DNA from: Kosakonia arachidis
GTDB taxonomy: Bacteria; Pseudomonadota; Gammaproteobacteria; Enterobacterales; Enterobacteriaceae
Assembly: GCF_900116535.1 (NCBI RefSeq)
Contig: NZ_FPAU01000007.1
Location: 1 to 64,000 of the forward strand
Length of the DNA stretch: 64,000 nucleotides
Direction of reading: 5' to 3'
Positions within the stretch are counted from its first letter, which is position 1. Each line of letters opens with the position of its first letter. The notes beneath the pieces are model-generated. The model was given only the letters and a program-made list of their open reading frames with translations. It did not search any database and was not told the origin of the DNA. The position numbers and the translations under genes were made by a program. Of the stretch, positions 1 through 8,257 are shown piece by piece.

Positions 1-65
1 TCGCTGGCCTGATGTTTCGTCATAACGTAACGCACCAGCTCACGCTTCTCAGGCACCGTCAGAGT
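1..65 (-). CDS. IS3-family transposase OrfB, N-terminal fragment
   Basis: In the -1 frame relative to orfA the minus strand reads TLTVPEKRELVRYVMTKHQA, the recognisable start of an IS3-type OrfB that would be made as an OrfAB fusion by frameshifting at the A7 run. The catalytic DDE integrase core would lie left of the window. Only about 20 residues are visible, so intactness cannot be judged. Confidence 0.7.
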
Positions 66-325
66 TTTTTTGCGACAACATCCTTGAGGATCTCGTGGTC
101 CAGACTCAGGGAAGCGTACATCTGTTTTAGCCGATGGTTTTCGTCTTCCAGCCCTTTCATCCTTTTGATATCAGAAGACTCCATGCCACCATACCGGGAT
201 TTCCAGTTATAGTTGCTGGCCTCAGAAACACCGTTTTCCCGACAGACATACTTCACATGCCGACCCCCTTCAACTTCTTTCAGAACCCGCAGGATCTGAG
301 ATTCTGTGAAACGCGCTTTCTTCAT
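59..325 (-). CDS. IS3-family transposase OrfA
   Basis: An 88-residue protein with an N-terminal helix-turn-helix (about residues 5-45, including the VCRENGVSEAS segment) and a C-terminal leucine-zipper-like helix (LKQMYASLSLDHEILKDV), typical of IS3-family OrfA of the group with short orfA genes. OrfA gives the DNA-binding part of the transposase. It ends in VVAKKL at a run of seven A on the coding strand (61-75 region), which is an A_AAA_AAA slippery site: a -1 slip there joins OrfA to OrfB as OrfAB. The start at 325 is an ATG preceded by a GGAGG-like sequence. Confidence 0.85.
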   Translation of the reverse strand: MKKARFTESQILRVLKEVEGGRHVKYVCRENGVSEASNYNWKSRYGGMESSDIKRMKGLEDENHRLKQMYASLSLDHEILKDVVAKKL

Positions 326-526
326 GATGAGCCTCCATTGGTTGTGTTTTAACCAGAGAACTCTATTGTGCGGTAAGACTAAATTCAGGGGGGACTACAA
401 GATTTTCTCATCCCTGGCGGTACGCTAACTGAGCGATCTGGAGGAGTTATTGACCGTTTAAGGCGCGCTGGATTTATACACAAAACATAGAATGGATTTG
501 AATTATAAACAGATGGAGATAGCTCA

Positions 527-1090
527 ATGTCCAGATTCATCCTTCCTGTTGCCGGTACGTTATGCCTGGCAATGGTCAGTCAGGCTGCATTTGCCGCTAA
601 TTTTACTCTGACCAGTGACGAGCTTCACTCAGGTAAATTTTCTCAAACCCAACTCTTGAGTGAGCCCTATGGCTTTGGTTGCAGCGGTTCAAACAAATCA
701 CCTTCTTTTAGTTGGAGCGGCGCGCCTGCCGGCACGAAAAGTTTTGCATTACAAATTTATGATCGTGATGCACCAACCGGACTTGGTTGGGTCCACTGGC
801 AAGTAGTGAATATTCCGGCAAGTGCAAACGGTATCCCGGCAAGCATTGCGTCAGATAATAAAGGCCTTCCTGCTGGAGCAATACAGTCGCGTACAGACTT
901 TGGCGTTCCGGGTTACGGCGGTCCTTGCCCACCTCAGGGCCAAACACATCGTTATGAAATCACACTGACCGCGCTGAAAGTTGAAAAATTGCCGGGTATC
1001 ACAGCTGAATCAACGCCTGCATTGGTTGGGTTCATGACCAAAGCGAATGCCCTGGGCGAGGCTAAGATCGTTATCACACAAGGACGCTAA
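527..1090 (+). CDS. secreted YbhB/YbcL-family PEBP (Raf-kinase-inhibitor-like) protein
   Basis: A 187-residue protein with a clear signal peptide (residues 1-23, cleavage after AFA), so exported to the periplasm. The mature part is a phosphatidylethanolamine-binding-protein fold of the bacterial YbhB/YbcL type: the ligand-pocket signature YDRDAP (78-83) followed by GWVHW (87-91) and a C-terminal HRYEITLTAL strand. The molecular role of bacterial PEBPs is not well established; E. coli YbcL variants are periplasmic. GGAG eight bases before the ATG supports the start. The gene stands alone next to the IS end, and its stop codon abuts the stop of the convergent AraC gene without any spacer, so no terminator separates them. 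Confidence 0.85.
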   Translation: MSRFILPVAGTLCLAMVSQAAFAANFTLTSDELHSGKFSQTQLLSEPYGFGCSGSNKSPSFSWSGAPAGTKSFALQIYDRDAPTGLGWVHWQVVNIPASANGIPASIASDNKGLPAGAIQSRTDFGVPGYGGPCPPQGQTHRYEITLTALKVEKLPGITAESTPALVGFMTKANALGEAKIVITQGR

Positions 1091-1936
1091 TTAAATTTCC
1101 CGGGTCAAGGTAGCCTGTGTACCCATTGTTATCATCTCTTCTCTTACCTGGCCCGGGCCAAAGCCAAATCGATGACGAAAGCGAGAGGAAAATTTCGATG
1201 GGCTTTCATAACCCACTTCTAAAGCGATTTGCGTCACAGAGAGGTCGGTAACCTGTAACAATGTTAGCGCTCTGCACATACGAACATCCGCTATAAGTTT
1301 TGAAAATGAAGTATTCTCTGCCGTCAGTTTTCGCCGCAACGTGGCTTCTGACATTCCCAACTGGCTGGCTACGTGCTTGATATTCCAGGTATGGGAAGCA
1401 TCAGATGAAATCAATCGCCTGATCTTTCGTTCAATTCCGTTTCTGAGATGCGCGCCAAAACAGATTCCATATTCATCCAGCCAGCCCAACATTTCATGCA
1501 TGCGGCCAATCGCTAAAGCATCAGGTATCGACGCTGAGTCTGTAAAAACATCGGTCGTGTGATAGAACGATTTTCTGAAGCTTTCGCTGGTAGCTTCCAG
1601 TGCATACGCTTCGTTAATCTTGGTGCATCTTGAATTACGGCAGGTATAATCCGTAACGACTTCACTACTGAAGCTTAACCAGTCGGCTTCATAGGTTCCG
1701 CTTAACGAGCAGGGAGTATTAATAATGTCAAAAGACTCCCCCTCTCCGACAATCACTGCATCCCCTGAAGTTAATTCAATTTCATTACGTGCCCATCTGA
1801 TGATTTTTGTACCATGGCGGATAAGAATAATGGTGGGCTCATCCACAGTAATATTTTTAGCTAATAATGGTTGAACTTGCAGTACATGAGCAGAGCTGCC
1901 CACACCAGTGCGGCTCGTAATTTTTCTTTCCGTCAT
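1091..1936 (-). CDS. AraC-family transcriptional regulator
   Basis: A 281-residue protein with a C-terminal AraC/XylS double helix-turn-helix (about residues 180-270): first HTH around VASQLGMSEATLRRKL, second around VTQIALEVGYESPSKFSSRF. The N-terminal half is a weakly conserved sensing domain. The layout is like the GadX/AppY-type enterobacterial regulators, but I cannot assign an effector. It is the last gene of a minus-strand run with a lactonase-like and an FAH-family gene, 50 bases after the FAH stop, with a strong hairpin in that gap and a GAGGAG ribosome-binding site. It may control this run or a target elsewhere. Confidence 0.85.
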   Translation of the reverse strand: MTERKITSRTGVGSSAHVLQVQPLLAKNITVDEPTIILIRHGTKIIRWARNEIELTSGDAVIVGEGESFDIINTPCSLSGTYEADWLSFSSEVVTDYTCRNSRCTKINEAYALEATSESFRKSFYHTTDVFTDSASIPDALAIGRMHEMLGWLDEYGICFGAHLRNGIERKIRRLISSDASHTWNIKHVASQLGMSEATLRRKLTAENTSFSKLIADVRMCRALTLLQVTDLSVTQIALEVGYESPSKFSSRFRHRFGFGPGQVREEMITMGTQATLTREI

Positions 1937-1950
1937 ATCAAACTCCTCAG

Positions 1951-1979
1951 GTGATGGCCGGTTTACGACCGGCCATCAC
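1951..1979 (-). promoter_or_regulatory. perfect 11-bp intercistronic hairpin before the AraC gene
   Basis: GTGATGGCCGG (1951-1961) and CCGGCCATCAC (1969-1979) are perfect complements around a 7-base loop. No T-run follows on either strand, so it is a poor intrinsic terminator. It lies between the FAH-family stop and the araC-type ribosome-binding site, where it could limit read-through, protect the upstream mRNA or be an operator. Confidence 0.6.
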
Positions 1980-1986
1980 AGGTACA

Positions 1987-2838
1987 TTAGCAACTCGCGG
2001 TCTGTTCTGTTACTCGTTGGTTTTGATATCCCAGTTTCTCAATATGGATACGGATTCGGTCACCAGCCTTAAGCCAGACAGGTGCTGGCTTCATGCCTAA
2101 ACTTACTCCGGCAGGGGTGCCCGTAGCAATGAGATCACCGGGCTTTAAAGTCATATAGTGACTAACGTAAGAGACTATTTCTGCTACAGAGAAAATCATC
2201 TGGGAAGTGTTGCTCTGCTGACGCTTTTCGCCATTTACTTCCAGCCAGATCTCTAATTCATGTGGATTTCCAATTTCATCGGGAGTGACAATATAAGGGC
2301 CAACAGGTCCAAACGTATCGCAGCTTTTCGCTTTATCCCATTGAGAAGACTGGAATTGAAACCCCCGGTCTGAGACATCATTAACAATTGAATAGCCAGC
2401 AACAAAACCTAAAGCGTCTTCAACGCTAACCTGCTTTGCCTCACGGCCAATCACAATTCCCAGTTCAGCTTCCCAGTCCAGTTTTGTTGAATGGGGAGGA
2501 ATAACGATGTCATCATCAGGGCCATTCAGACAACTCGGAGCTTTAAAAAAAACAACGGGTTCATCAGGTACAGGGAGGTCTGCTTCATGAGCATGATCGA
2601 GGTAGTTCAAGCCTATTGCGACAAATTTAGAGACCGATTTAATCGGTGTCCCAAGTCGATGATTCCCTTTCACCTCAGGGAAACGGGAAATGTCCTGCTC
2701 TTTAATCATCGTCAGTACGAATGGCAGTGTTTCAGGCGTTATATCCTCTACCATCTCAGATAAATCGCGTAATACGTTGTTTGCATCTACTATGCCTGGC
2801 TTTTCCAGACCAACATCACCATAACGACATAATTTCAT
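1987..2838 (-). CDS. fumarylacetoacetate-hydrolase (FAH) family protein
   Basis: A 283-residue protein when started at the ATG at 2838 (MKLCRYGDVG...), which has AGAGG eight bases upstream; an upstream in-frame extension to 2907 is unlikely because it would overlap the neighbouring gene. The FAH catalytic domain fills residues 70-275: the metal-binding segment WEAELGIVIG, then CDTFGPVGPYIV and IATGTPAGVSLG. The length and the MKLxRYG start match FAH-family hydrolases such as 2,4-diketo-3-deoxy-L-fuconate hydrolase and proteins often named ureidoglycolate lyase; substrate cannot be fixed. It follows the royal-jelly-type gene by 19 bases, so the two likely act on the same sugar-acid-like or lactone substrate. 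Cytoplasmic and metal-dependent by family. Confidence 0.8.
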   Translation of the reverse strand: MKLCRYGDVGLEKPGIVDANNVLRDLSEMVEDITPETLPFVLTMIKEQDISRFPEVKGNHRLGTPIKSVSKFVAIGLNYLDHAHEADLPVPDEPVVFFKAPSCLNGPDDDIVIPPHSTKLDWEAELGIVIGREAKQVSVEDALGFVAGYSIVNDVSDRGFQFQSSQWDKAKSCDTFGPVGPYIVTPDEIGNPHELEIWLEVNGEKRQQSNTSQMIFSVAEIVSYVSHYMTLKPGDLIATGTPAGVSLGMKPAPVWLKAGDRIRIHIEKLGYQNQRVTEQTASC

Positions 2839-2857
2839 ATAACGCCTCTTTAGTTTC

Positions 2858-3871
2858 TCAGAGTGGATAACTGTAAATGACCCAGGGGAATTCAACTTTT
2901 TCCTCACCGCCCGAAAACATGGGGATGCGGTTCAGTTGGGAAGCGGGAAAATAAATCTTTTTATCCGGGCCAACAGACAAGGCGATAGGCCAGACAATAC
3001 GTCTATCCCTGACAAGAGGAGTTATCTCCCCTTCAACTGACATCACTGATATACCGTTATTTTCGGCATCACTTAGATAGATATTACCGGCAGGGTCGCG
3101 GCACATGCCCGCAACCCATGTTCCAGTTTCTCTGTAGACACTGATATCTTTGGCGATCTCATCTTCGCTTTTTGAGAAATCGGTGATGAGTTCAAGATCA
3201 ACCCGGAAGATTCTTGCTCCAAAAAGACACATAAATAAAAGCGTCTTGTTGTCCTGATGAATTTCTAATAAATCATTGTGAATGTACATCGGCTGACCAT
3301 TTAATAAATGTATCTTCCGGCCTTCAATCACAGGGACATCTTCTGGCTGACAGCGCAACAGGTTGTGGCCCACCAGGATACGTCTGTAGGAGTTGTCTCT
3401 CAGGTCTATAACGTAAAATGAGCCTTCGCGAGATTCAGCCATAACAGCATAATTTCCCCAAAAGCGAATATGGGCCAGCCGGGTTCCCTTGTGTGCATCA
3501 CTGTGTTTAAAAAAGATCGTGCGAAGGGTATTGCCCGTAGCAATATCCAGTTCGATGAGCTTCACTGCACCCTCGATAGCATCGCTGAAATACGGGGCGG
3601 CGGCATCTAAAACCCATAAACTCCCGAGGCCATCGCTAAATATGCTGTTTACATCCACAAAATGCTTTGTCGGATCACCGAGTCCATCCCATCGATTCCA
3701 GTCGTTGTTCGGGAAAGGCATCCAACTGCCATCACTGGCAATTTCAACTACGCCGGGTGTTGGCCCCATCCAGCCTGGCATGCTTGCAAACATACGTCCG
3801 TCAGGCGAGACAACCACACCATTCCATAAAAATCGTTCAGAGGTAGAGACCTCTCTAAGCTGAGTTGTCAT
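2858..3871 (-). CDS. major royal jelly protein/yellow-like (lactonase-type) beta-propeller protein
   Basis: A 337-residue beta-propeller protein of the MRJP/yellow family, related to SMP-30/gluconolactonases: N-terminal WNGVVVSPDGRMFASMPGW, the family-typical FVDVNSIFSDGLGSLWVLDA (about residues 70-90) and YLSDAENNGISV near 270. No signal peptide is seen, so it is probably cytoplasmic. Bacterial members are poorly characterised; the neighbour FAH-family hydrolase suggests ring-opening of a lactone or a related sugar-acid step. It is the first gene of the minus-strand run MRJP-FAH-AraC and is divergent from a GntR regulator, from which it is separated by a 99-base gap holding a perfect inverted repeat. 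Confidence 0.75.
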   Translation of the reverse strand: MTTQLREVSTSERFLWNGVVVSPDGRMFASMPGWMGPTPGVVEIASDGSWMPFPNNDWNRWDGLGDPTKHFVDVNSIFSDGLGSLWVLDAAAPYFSDAIEGAVKLIELDIATGNTLRTIFFKHSDAHKGTRLAHIRFWGNYAVMAESREGSFYVIDLRDNSYRRILVGHNLLRCQPEDVPVIEGRKIHLLNGQPMYIHNDLLEIHQDNKTLLFMCLFGARIFRVDLELITDFSKSEDEIAKDISVYRETGTWVAGMCRDPAGNIYLSDAENNGISVMSVEGEITPLVRDRRIVWPIALSVGPDKKIYFPASQLNRIPMFSGGEEKVEFPWVIYSYPL

Positions 3872-3901
3872 AATGCATTCCTAAAGATGTTTCAGCGCTG
3901 C

Positions 3902-3933
3902 AAAATAGATTTTAAACCTATAAAATCTATTTT
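3902..3933. promoter_or_regulatory. perfect 13-bp inverted repeat, candidate GntR operator
   Basis: AAAATAGATTTTA (3902-3914) and TAAAATCTATTTT (3921-3933) are exact complements with a 6-base spacer. The element sits in the gap between the divergent lactonase-type gene and the GntR/FCD gene, where a local autoregulator would bind. It is AT-rich and not followed by a gene end, so it is not a terminator. Confidence 0.7.
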
Positions 3934-3970
3934 TCATAAAAAAGTAGTTTTGCAGATCAAAAAGAAGACT

Positions 3971-4663
3971 ATGAAAGACAACCTTGCGACCAAAGACAGC
4001 CTTACCCAATCCACCTATTCACGCCTCAGGACTGCTCTTCTCAGTTGCCAGCTCGTCCCTGGCTCGCGGGTGAATACAAAGGAATTGGCTGAAAAGCTTG
4101 AAACAAATGTCGGTGCAATCAGAGAAGCGCTTTCGCGCTTAACGTCCGAGAACCTGATTATCGCCGAACCGCAGAAAGGTTTTCGGGTAACACCCGTATC
4201 TTTGAAAGATTTACTGGATCTCACCGCGACACGGAAACTCATTGAAGGTGAGTGCCTTAGCGAATCGATAATGCATGGTGATGTGATCTGGGAAAGTGAG
4301 ATAATTTCTTCTTTTCATACTCTTGTCAGATATGGTGCTGGGCCGGATGAACAATTAGGTAGTGAAGAATGGAACCGACGGCACAACCGATTCCATGATG
4401 CGCTGACAGCGGCATGTCCCAATGAGTGGTTGCTACGAATACAACGCAATTTGTTTGAACAAAATGAGCGATACAGAATGCTTTCTGTCAATCTTACTGC
4501 AGGTGAGCGAGACCTTAACGGCGAGCACAAGGCTTTGATGGAAGCGGCTTTGGAGAAAGATGCCGTGCGGATACGTGTACTGATGAGCAACCATATACAG
4601 CTAACCACTGATGCCTTGATGCGATTGTTTGACGAAAAAGGTTCACTTCGCCTGATCGTATAG
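3971..4663 (+). CDS. GntR-family regulator with FCD domain
   Basis: A 230-residue protein if started at the ATG at 3971 (MKDNLATKDSL), preceded by AAGAAG; the longer reading from 3887 would run across the inverted repeat and is unlikely. It has an N-terminal winged helix (TYSRLRTALLSCQLVPGSRVNTKELAEKL..., about 15-75) and an all-helical C-terminal FCD ligand domain with the NRRHNRFHDAL metal-binding helix. FCD regulators usually repress catabolic operons for sugar acids or other carboxylates. Divergent placement suggests that it controls the MRJP-FAH-AraC run, and possibly the amidohydrolase pseudogene downstream. Confidence 0.85.
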   Translation: MKDNLATKDSLTQSTYSRLRTALLSCQLVPGSRVNTKELAEKLETNVGAIREALSRLTSENLIIAEPQKGFRVTPVSLKDLLDLTATRKLIEGECLSESIMHGDVIWESEIISSFHTLVRYGAGPDEQLGSEEWNRRHNRFHDALTAACPNEWLLRIQRNLFEQNERYRMLSVNLTAGERDLNGEHKALMEAALEKDAVRIRVLMSNHIQLTTDALMRLFDEKGSLRLIV

Positions 4664-4744
4664 TGAGCGATTGGGGAAACAAAATGCGCGATTCAGCCGG
4701 GTATGTTCATTTTAAATGCTCCAGACTCGGAGGTGATATTTATC

Positions 4745-6048
4745 ATGAAGGGAATTTCTATGAAGATAAAACACCTCCTGGGCTGCTTACTGACGCTGAT
4801 GACATTACCTGCCTGTGCAACTCAGAATTATGTCCTGGATGATGTAAGACTGATTGATGGAACAAACAACCCGGCTCATGAGCACATGAGAATTGTGCTC
4901 AGTGAAAATATAATTAGCGCCGTAGGCCCTGCCTCATCGCTTCCTCTTCCGCAAGGCGCTGACGTCAGGAATTTGCATGGCCAAACTGTCATGCCAGGTA
5001 TCGTTTCCGATCATGTTCACCTTGCACAATTCAATGGGGTCCAGCCTTCTCCTGCTGTATATACCCGGGAAAATATCATTGCTCAGTTAACCCTCTACGC
5101 AAAGTATGGTGTGACTACTGTTATGTCGTTGGGTGTAAACCGCCCCTTATTTTATGATATTCGTGATGAATAACATCCGGGAAAAACATCAGGAGCAGAT
5201 GTCTTGGGTGCTGATCATGGTATTGGCGTTCCACAGGGAGTACCTCCGGTATATGTTGGGGAAGATCAACTGGACCGTCCGACAACTCCCGATGAGGCTC
5301 GCGCTGCAGTAAGGGCGGCAGTTACAAGGAAAACAGATGCAATCAAATTATGGCTGGATGATTTTCAGGGGCAGAAACTTGTCAAAATGAAACCTGAAAT
5401 CTATAAAGCTGTCATCGAAGAAGCGCATCTTCACAACCTGAAAGTATTTGCTCATATATATTATTTGCAAGACGCAAAAGATCTTATTCGCGCGGGTGTT
5501 GATATTCTCGGGCATGGTGTTCGTGATAAGCAAGTTGAGAAGGAATTTATCGATTTGCTGAAACAGCATAATACGGTGTATATACCTACGCTTGGTGTGG
5601 ATGAATCTTTCTATCTGTTTGCGCTTCATCCTGAGTTACTTAATGCGCCAGAGGTTAAAGAAGCGCTTAACCCTGAACAGCAAAAAGGCAGCAGAAACAA
5701 CTCAACAGCCCGGCATTTAAAACGTGGAAAGCTGGATTTGAGACCAACCGGCAGAATACCAAAATTGTGTTTCGTAGCGGGGCGAAAATGGGTTTTGGTA
5801 CTGACTCAGGGGCAAAGCCAATGCGTATTCCCGGTTATGCAAAGCGCCGGGAACTGGAACTGCTGGTTAAGGCGGGTTTAACCCCACTTGAAGCCTTATC
5901 CCTTGCAACTAATTCGGCTGCACTAACACTGGGGGCAGGTCACCCGTTATGCTCAGTGATACACAATGCCGCACCGCAAGGCCAAAAGAAAAACTCTAAG
6001 CTTGATGGATGGGTAAGCAGTACTGACAGCTGTGCTAATGTTTCGTAA
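4745..6048 (+). pseudogene. amidohydrolase lipoprotein gene, broken by a nonsense codon and a frameshift
   Basis: The reading frame starts at an ATG at 4745 with GGAGGTGA eight bases upstream and encodes a lipoprotein signal ending in LPAC, then a metal-dependent amidohydrolase: DVRLIDG, then HGQTVMPGIVSDHVHL, GVTTVMSLG, a FAHIYYLQDAK segment, GHGVRDK, and in another frame GFGTDSGAKP and the ELELLVKAGLTPLEALSLATNSAA tail. Damage seen directly: an in-frame TAA at 5171-5173, where the same frame continues with protein-like sequence on both sides; a frame change near 5680-5690 in an A-rich stretch; and a C-terminus that loses family similarity after LTLGAGH (about 5940). Not expected to give an active enzyme. 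Confidence 0.85.
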
Positions 6049-6489
6049 ACGATGATGCATTGGTGTTTTATTATTGATTAATATAAATATTTATTGATAT
6101 TTAATTTAAACCTATAATCGACCTATAGTCTCTGTAAACCGTGTATATCAGATCCATAGTGTCGGAATTTTTGTTCAGCATGCGTAGCCAGATACTTATA
6201 AGCTCTGCACGTCACATTCCCATTCAAAACCTTTCAAATAAGTTTTCCATATACAGCATGTAAGTTCTACGAATGTCTGCTGAATGCCAGGAGGGGACAT
6301 TGCAGGCCCCAAGCGAGTTAATCACTAAGGTTGGATATGTTGGTCGTCGACCTGAAACGGAGGTTACACAATTTTGGTGATTCCGTCGGAGAACCTTGAT
6401 TAAGCGATAAAAGAGATCGCACTGCATTTCCAGAAATAATATTCTCAGCAAGGCAATGCGAGTCCTCGTTTTTTGTAAAAAACACTCTG
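6049..6489. other. non-coding gap, no recognisable feature
   Basis: About 440 bases between the amidohydrolase pseudogene and the SDR gene. Short overlapping minus-strand reading frames exist here but have no ribosome-binding site, domain or family resemblance that I can see. The first part is AT-rich (6055-6130). Confidence 0.5.
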
Positions 6490-7293
6490 TCAGATCTGGT
6501 TATCCCATGCCCCCTGCTGATGAGCCCTGAGCATATCCTCAACAGCCTGCGGCACGACATTGCGAAATTTACCGGTATCAGCGGGAACGATCTCTACCAT
6601 ACGATCAATCATCTCTTGTGCATCGAGATGACCGAACGGCGATGCGAGAGCCTCATCGAACTGAGCACGCAGTTCATCCCGGCGAGTGACATGTTTCTCA
6701 TCACTAAGCCAACGGAAAGGTGTGTCTGCCATCGTTTCATTAAACCCGGTGTAAAAGGCTCCGGGATTGATGGTTTGGACCTTAATTCCATAACCAGCTA
6801 ATTCCTGCTGCATGGCTTCGGCTATAGCCTCGAGGGCATGCTTGGTGGAGGCGTAAACCCCCCAGTTAACCGGGGAAAATAGTCCACTCATCGATGAGGT
6901 GAAAACCACTTTTGCCTGTTTTTTCTGGTTGATCCATTTACGAACGAAAGCTTGTGTTAATATCAGTGGAAGAAAAACGTTGACCTCAAAGTTCTTTCTG
7001 ACCAGATCAATGGGGATCTCAAATACAGGTCCACCTTCCCCCATGCCGGCATTATTCCATAGAACATCAACATCGAAATGCTGGGCGAAATCCATATCAT
7101 GTGGATCACACAGATCCAGCTTCTCAACCTGTAAACTGGTAAGCCCGAGCTCCCTGGCTTTCATGCGCAAGGGGGTAACCTGAGGCGAGCACTGAACAGT
7201 GGCTATAACGTTGTGACCTTCTTGAGCCAGCCTGATAGCTGCTGCTTCACCGAACCCGGAGCCTGCACCGGTAATGAGAATAGTCTTTTGCAT
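6490..7293 (-). CDS. short-chain dehydrogenase/reductase (SDR)
   Basis: A 267-residue classical SDR. Nucleotide-binding TGAGSGFG (residues 8-15), NNAG (80-83), catalytic Ser in FTSSMSG (about 133) and YxxxK as YASTK (147-151). Its substrate is unknown; the long C-terminal region resembles SDRs annotated as oxidoreductases for small carbonyl compounds. The start ATG at 7293 has GAGGGA upstream. A TetR regulator is divergent across 236 bases, the normal arrangement for a TetR-controlled SDR, so induction by a reactive or aromatic carbonyl compound is possible but unproven. Confidence 0.85.
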   Translation of the reverse strand: MQKTILITGAGSGFGEAAAIRLAQEGHNVIATVQCSPQVTPLRMKARELGLTSLQVEKLDLCDPHDMDFAQHFDVDVLWNNAGMGEGGPVFEIPIDLVRKNFEVNVFLPLILTQAFVRKWINQKKQAKVVFTSSMSGLFSPVNWGVYASTKHALEAIAEAMQQELAGYGIKVQTINPGAFYTGFNETMADTPFRWLSDEKHVTRRDELRAQFDEALASPFGHLDAQEMIDRMVEIVPADTGKFRNVVPQAVEDMLRAHQQGAWDNQI

Positions 7294-7529
7294 GGAAATC
7301 CCTCGTTGTTGGGTATGAAATACAGCTAAAACGACTGAATCGATGATGGTAGAACGAAGGTAGAGGCAGAATGGTTCATTGCCGATGACTGTTTAAGCAG
7401 AACATTACTTTTCATTTTAACCGGCATATTTTTGACAATTTATTGAATTACGCGAACAATCTATGACTTTGCTTCGGGCTATAAAGCCAACGAATATCCA
7501 ACATTTGTCATTTTTTAAAAAGCTAACAT

Positions 7530-8195
7530 ATGTCTGATTTTGATTCAACCCCTCACAAGAGAAAACCCATTCGACGTCCTGTCCAGGAACGTTCATTAGA
7601 ACGCATGGTGCGGGTTATCGAGGCCGCCGAGCACATGCTCGTAAAACTCGGACCTGAAAAAACCTCAATACCGGCCCTTGCAGAAATGTCCGGGGTACCG
7701 AGAGCCAGCATTTATCCTTTTTTCCCGGATAAGTACGCGTTATTTGCCCATATTTCCCAGATCCATACCCGGTCTATCGGTGAGGCTATTGCTCATTCAG
7801 GGGTATCCCGTGCCGGCACGCTCAACGCCTGGGTAGGCACCGTCATAGATATATGTGTGATCTATTACAACGAACATCCTGCTGCGTGCGTGCTTCTCAT
7901 GAACGGTTTTTTTCGCGATACCGACCGTGCAGCTCACGCAGCCAAGAATATTTCAATCGGACAACTTCTGCGAAATGCAGCAGAGCGATTCAGAGAGTAC
8001 CGGGAGTTTCCATTGTCACCAGACGTTGCAACAATTGCCGTAGAGATTGGTTTTGCCTGCCTGAAATTTGGCTATGCACAGGAGGGGTATATCAACAACG
8101 CGGTGAGAAACGAAGCCTGTCGTGCGGTCATGGCTTATCTGGATCTCTGGCGGGATGCTCCGGGAGAGGATCTCTCTAAACAAAACGCCCTGTGA
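7530..8195 (+). CDS. TetR/AcrR-family repressor
   Basis: A 221-residue protein with an N-terminal TetR HTH (about residues 15-65: RMVRVIEAAEHMLVKLG, then PALAEMSGVPRASIYPFFPDKYALF). The C-terminal ligand-binding half is helical and not diagnostic. Divergent from the SDR gene at 6490-7293, so most likely its regulator. The ribosome-binding site is weak (AGCTAACAT). The C-terminus runs close to the convergent GlxA-type gene (62-base gap). Confidence 0.8.
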   Translation: MSDFDSTPHKRKPIRRPVQERSLERMVRVIEAAEHMLVKLGPEKTSIPALAEMSGVPRASIYPFFPDKYALFAHISQIHTRSIGEAIAHSGVSRAGTLNAWVGTVIDICVIYYNEHPAACVLLMNGFFRDTDRAAHAAKNISIGQLLRNAAERFREYREFPLSPDVATIAVEIGFACLKFGYAQEGYINNAVRNEACRAVMAYLDLWRDAPGEDLSKQNAL

Positions 8196-8257
8196 CTTTC
8201 AATGTAAACGAGAGGTTTCCGGGTGTGAATGAGTAAAGATGACGAAGCAATCGCCGT

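Larger units (their letters stand above)
1..396 (-). mobile_element. IS3-family insertion sequence, 5' part (cut by window edge)
   Basis: Minus-strand element containing an orfA and the beginning of an orfB in the -1 frame, the usual IS3-family layout. The upstream (left) end should lie near 385-396, where the minus strand reads AGTCCCCCCTGAATTTAG ahead of a short leader and the orfA start. The exact terminal repeat cannot be fixed because the other end is outside the window. The remaining transposase continues beyond base 1. Confidence 0.8.
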
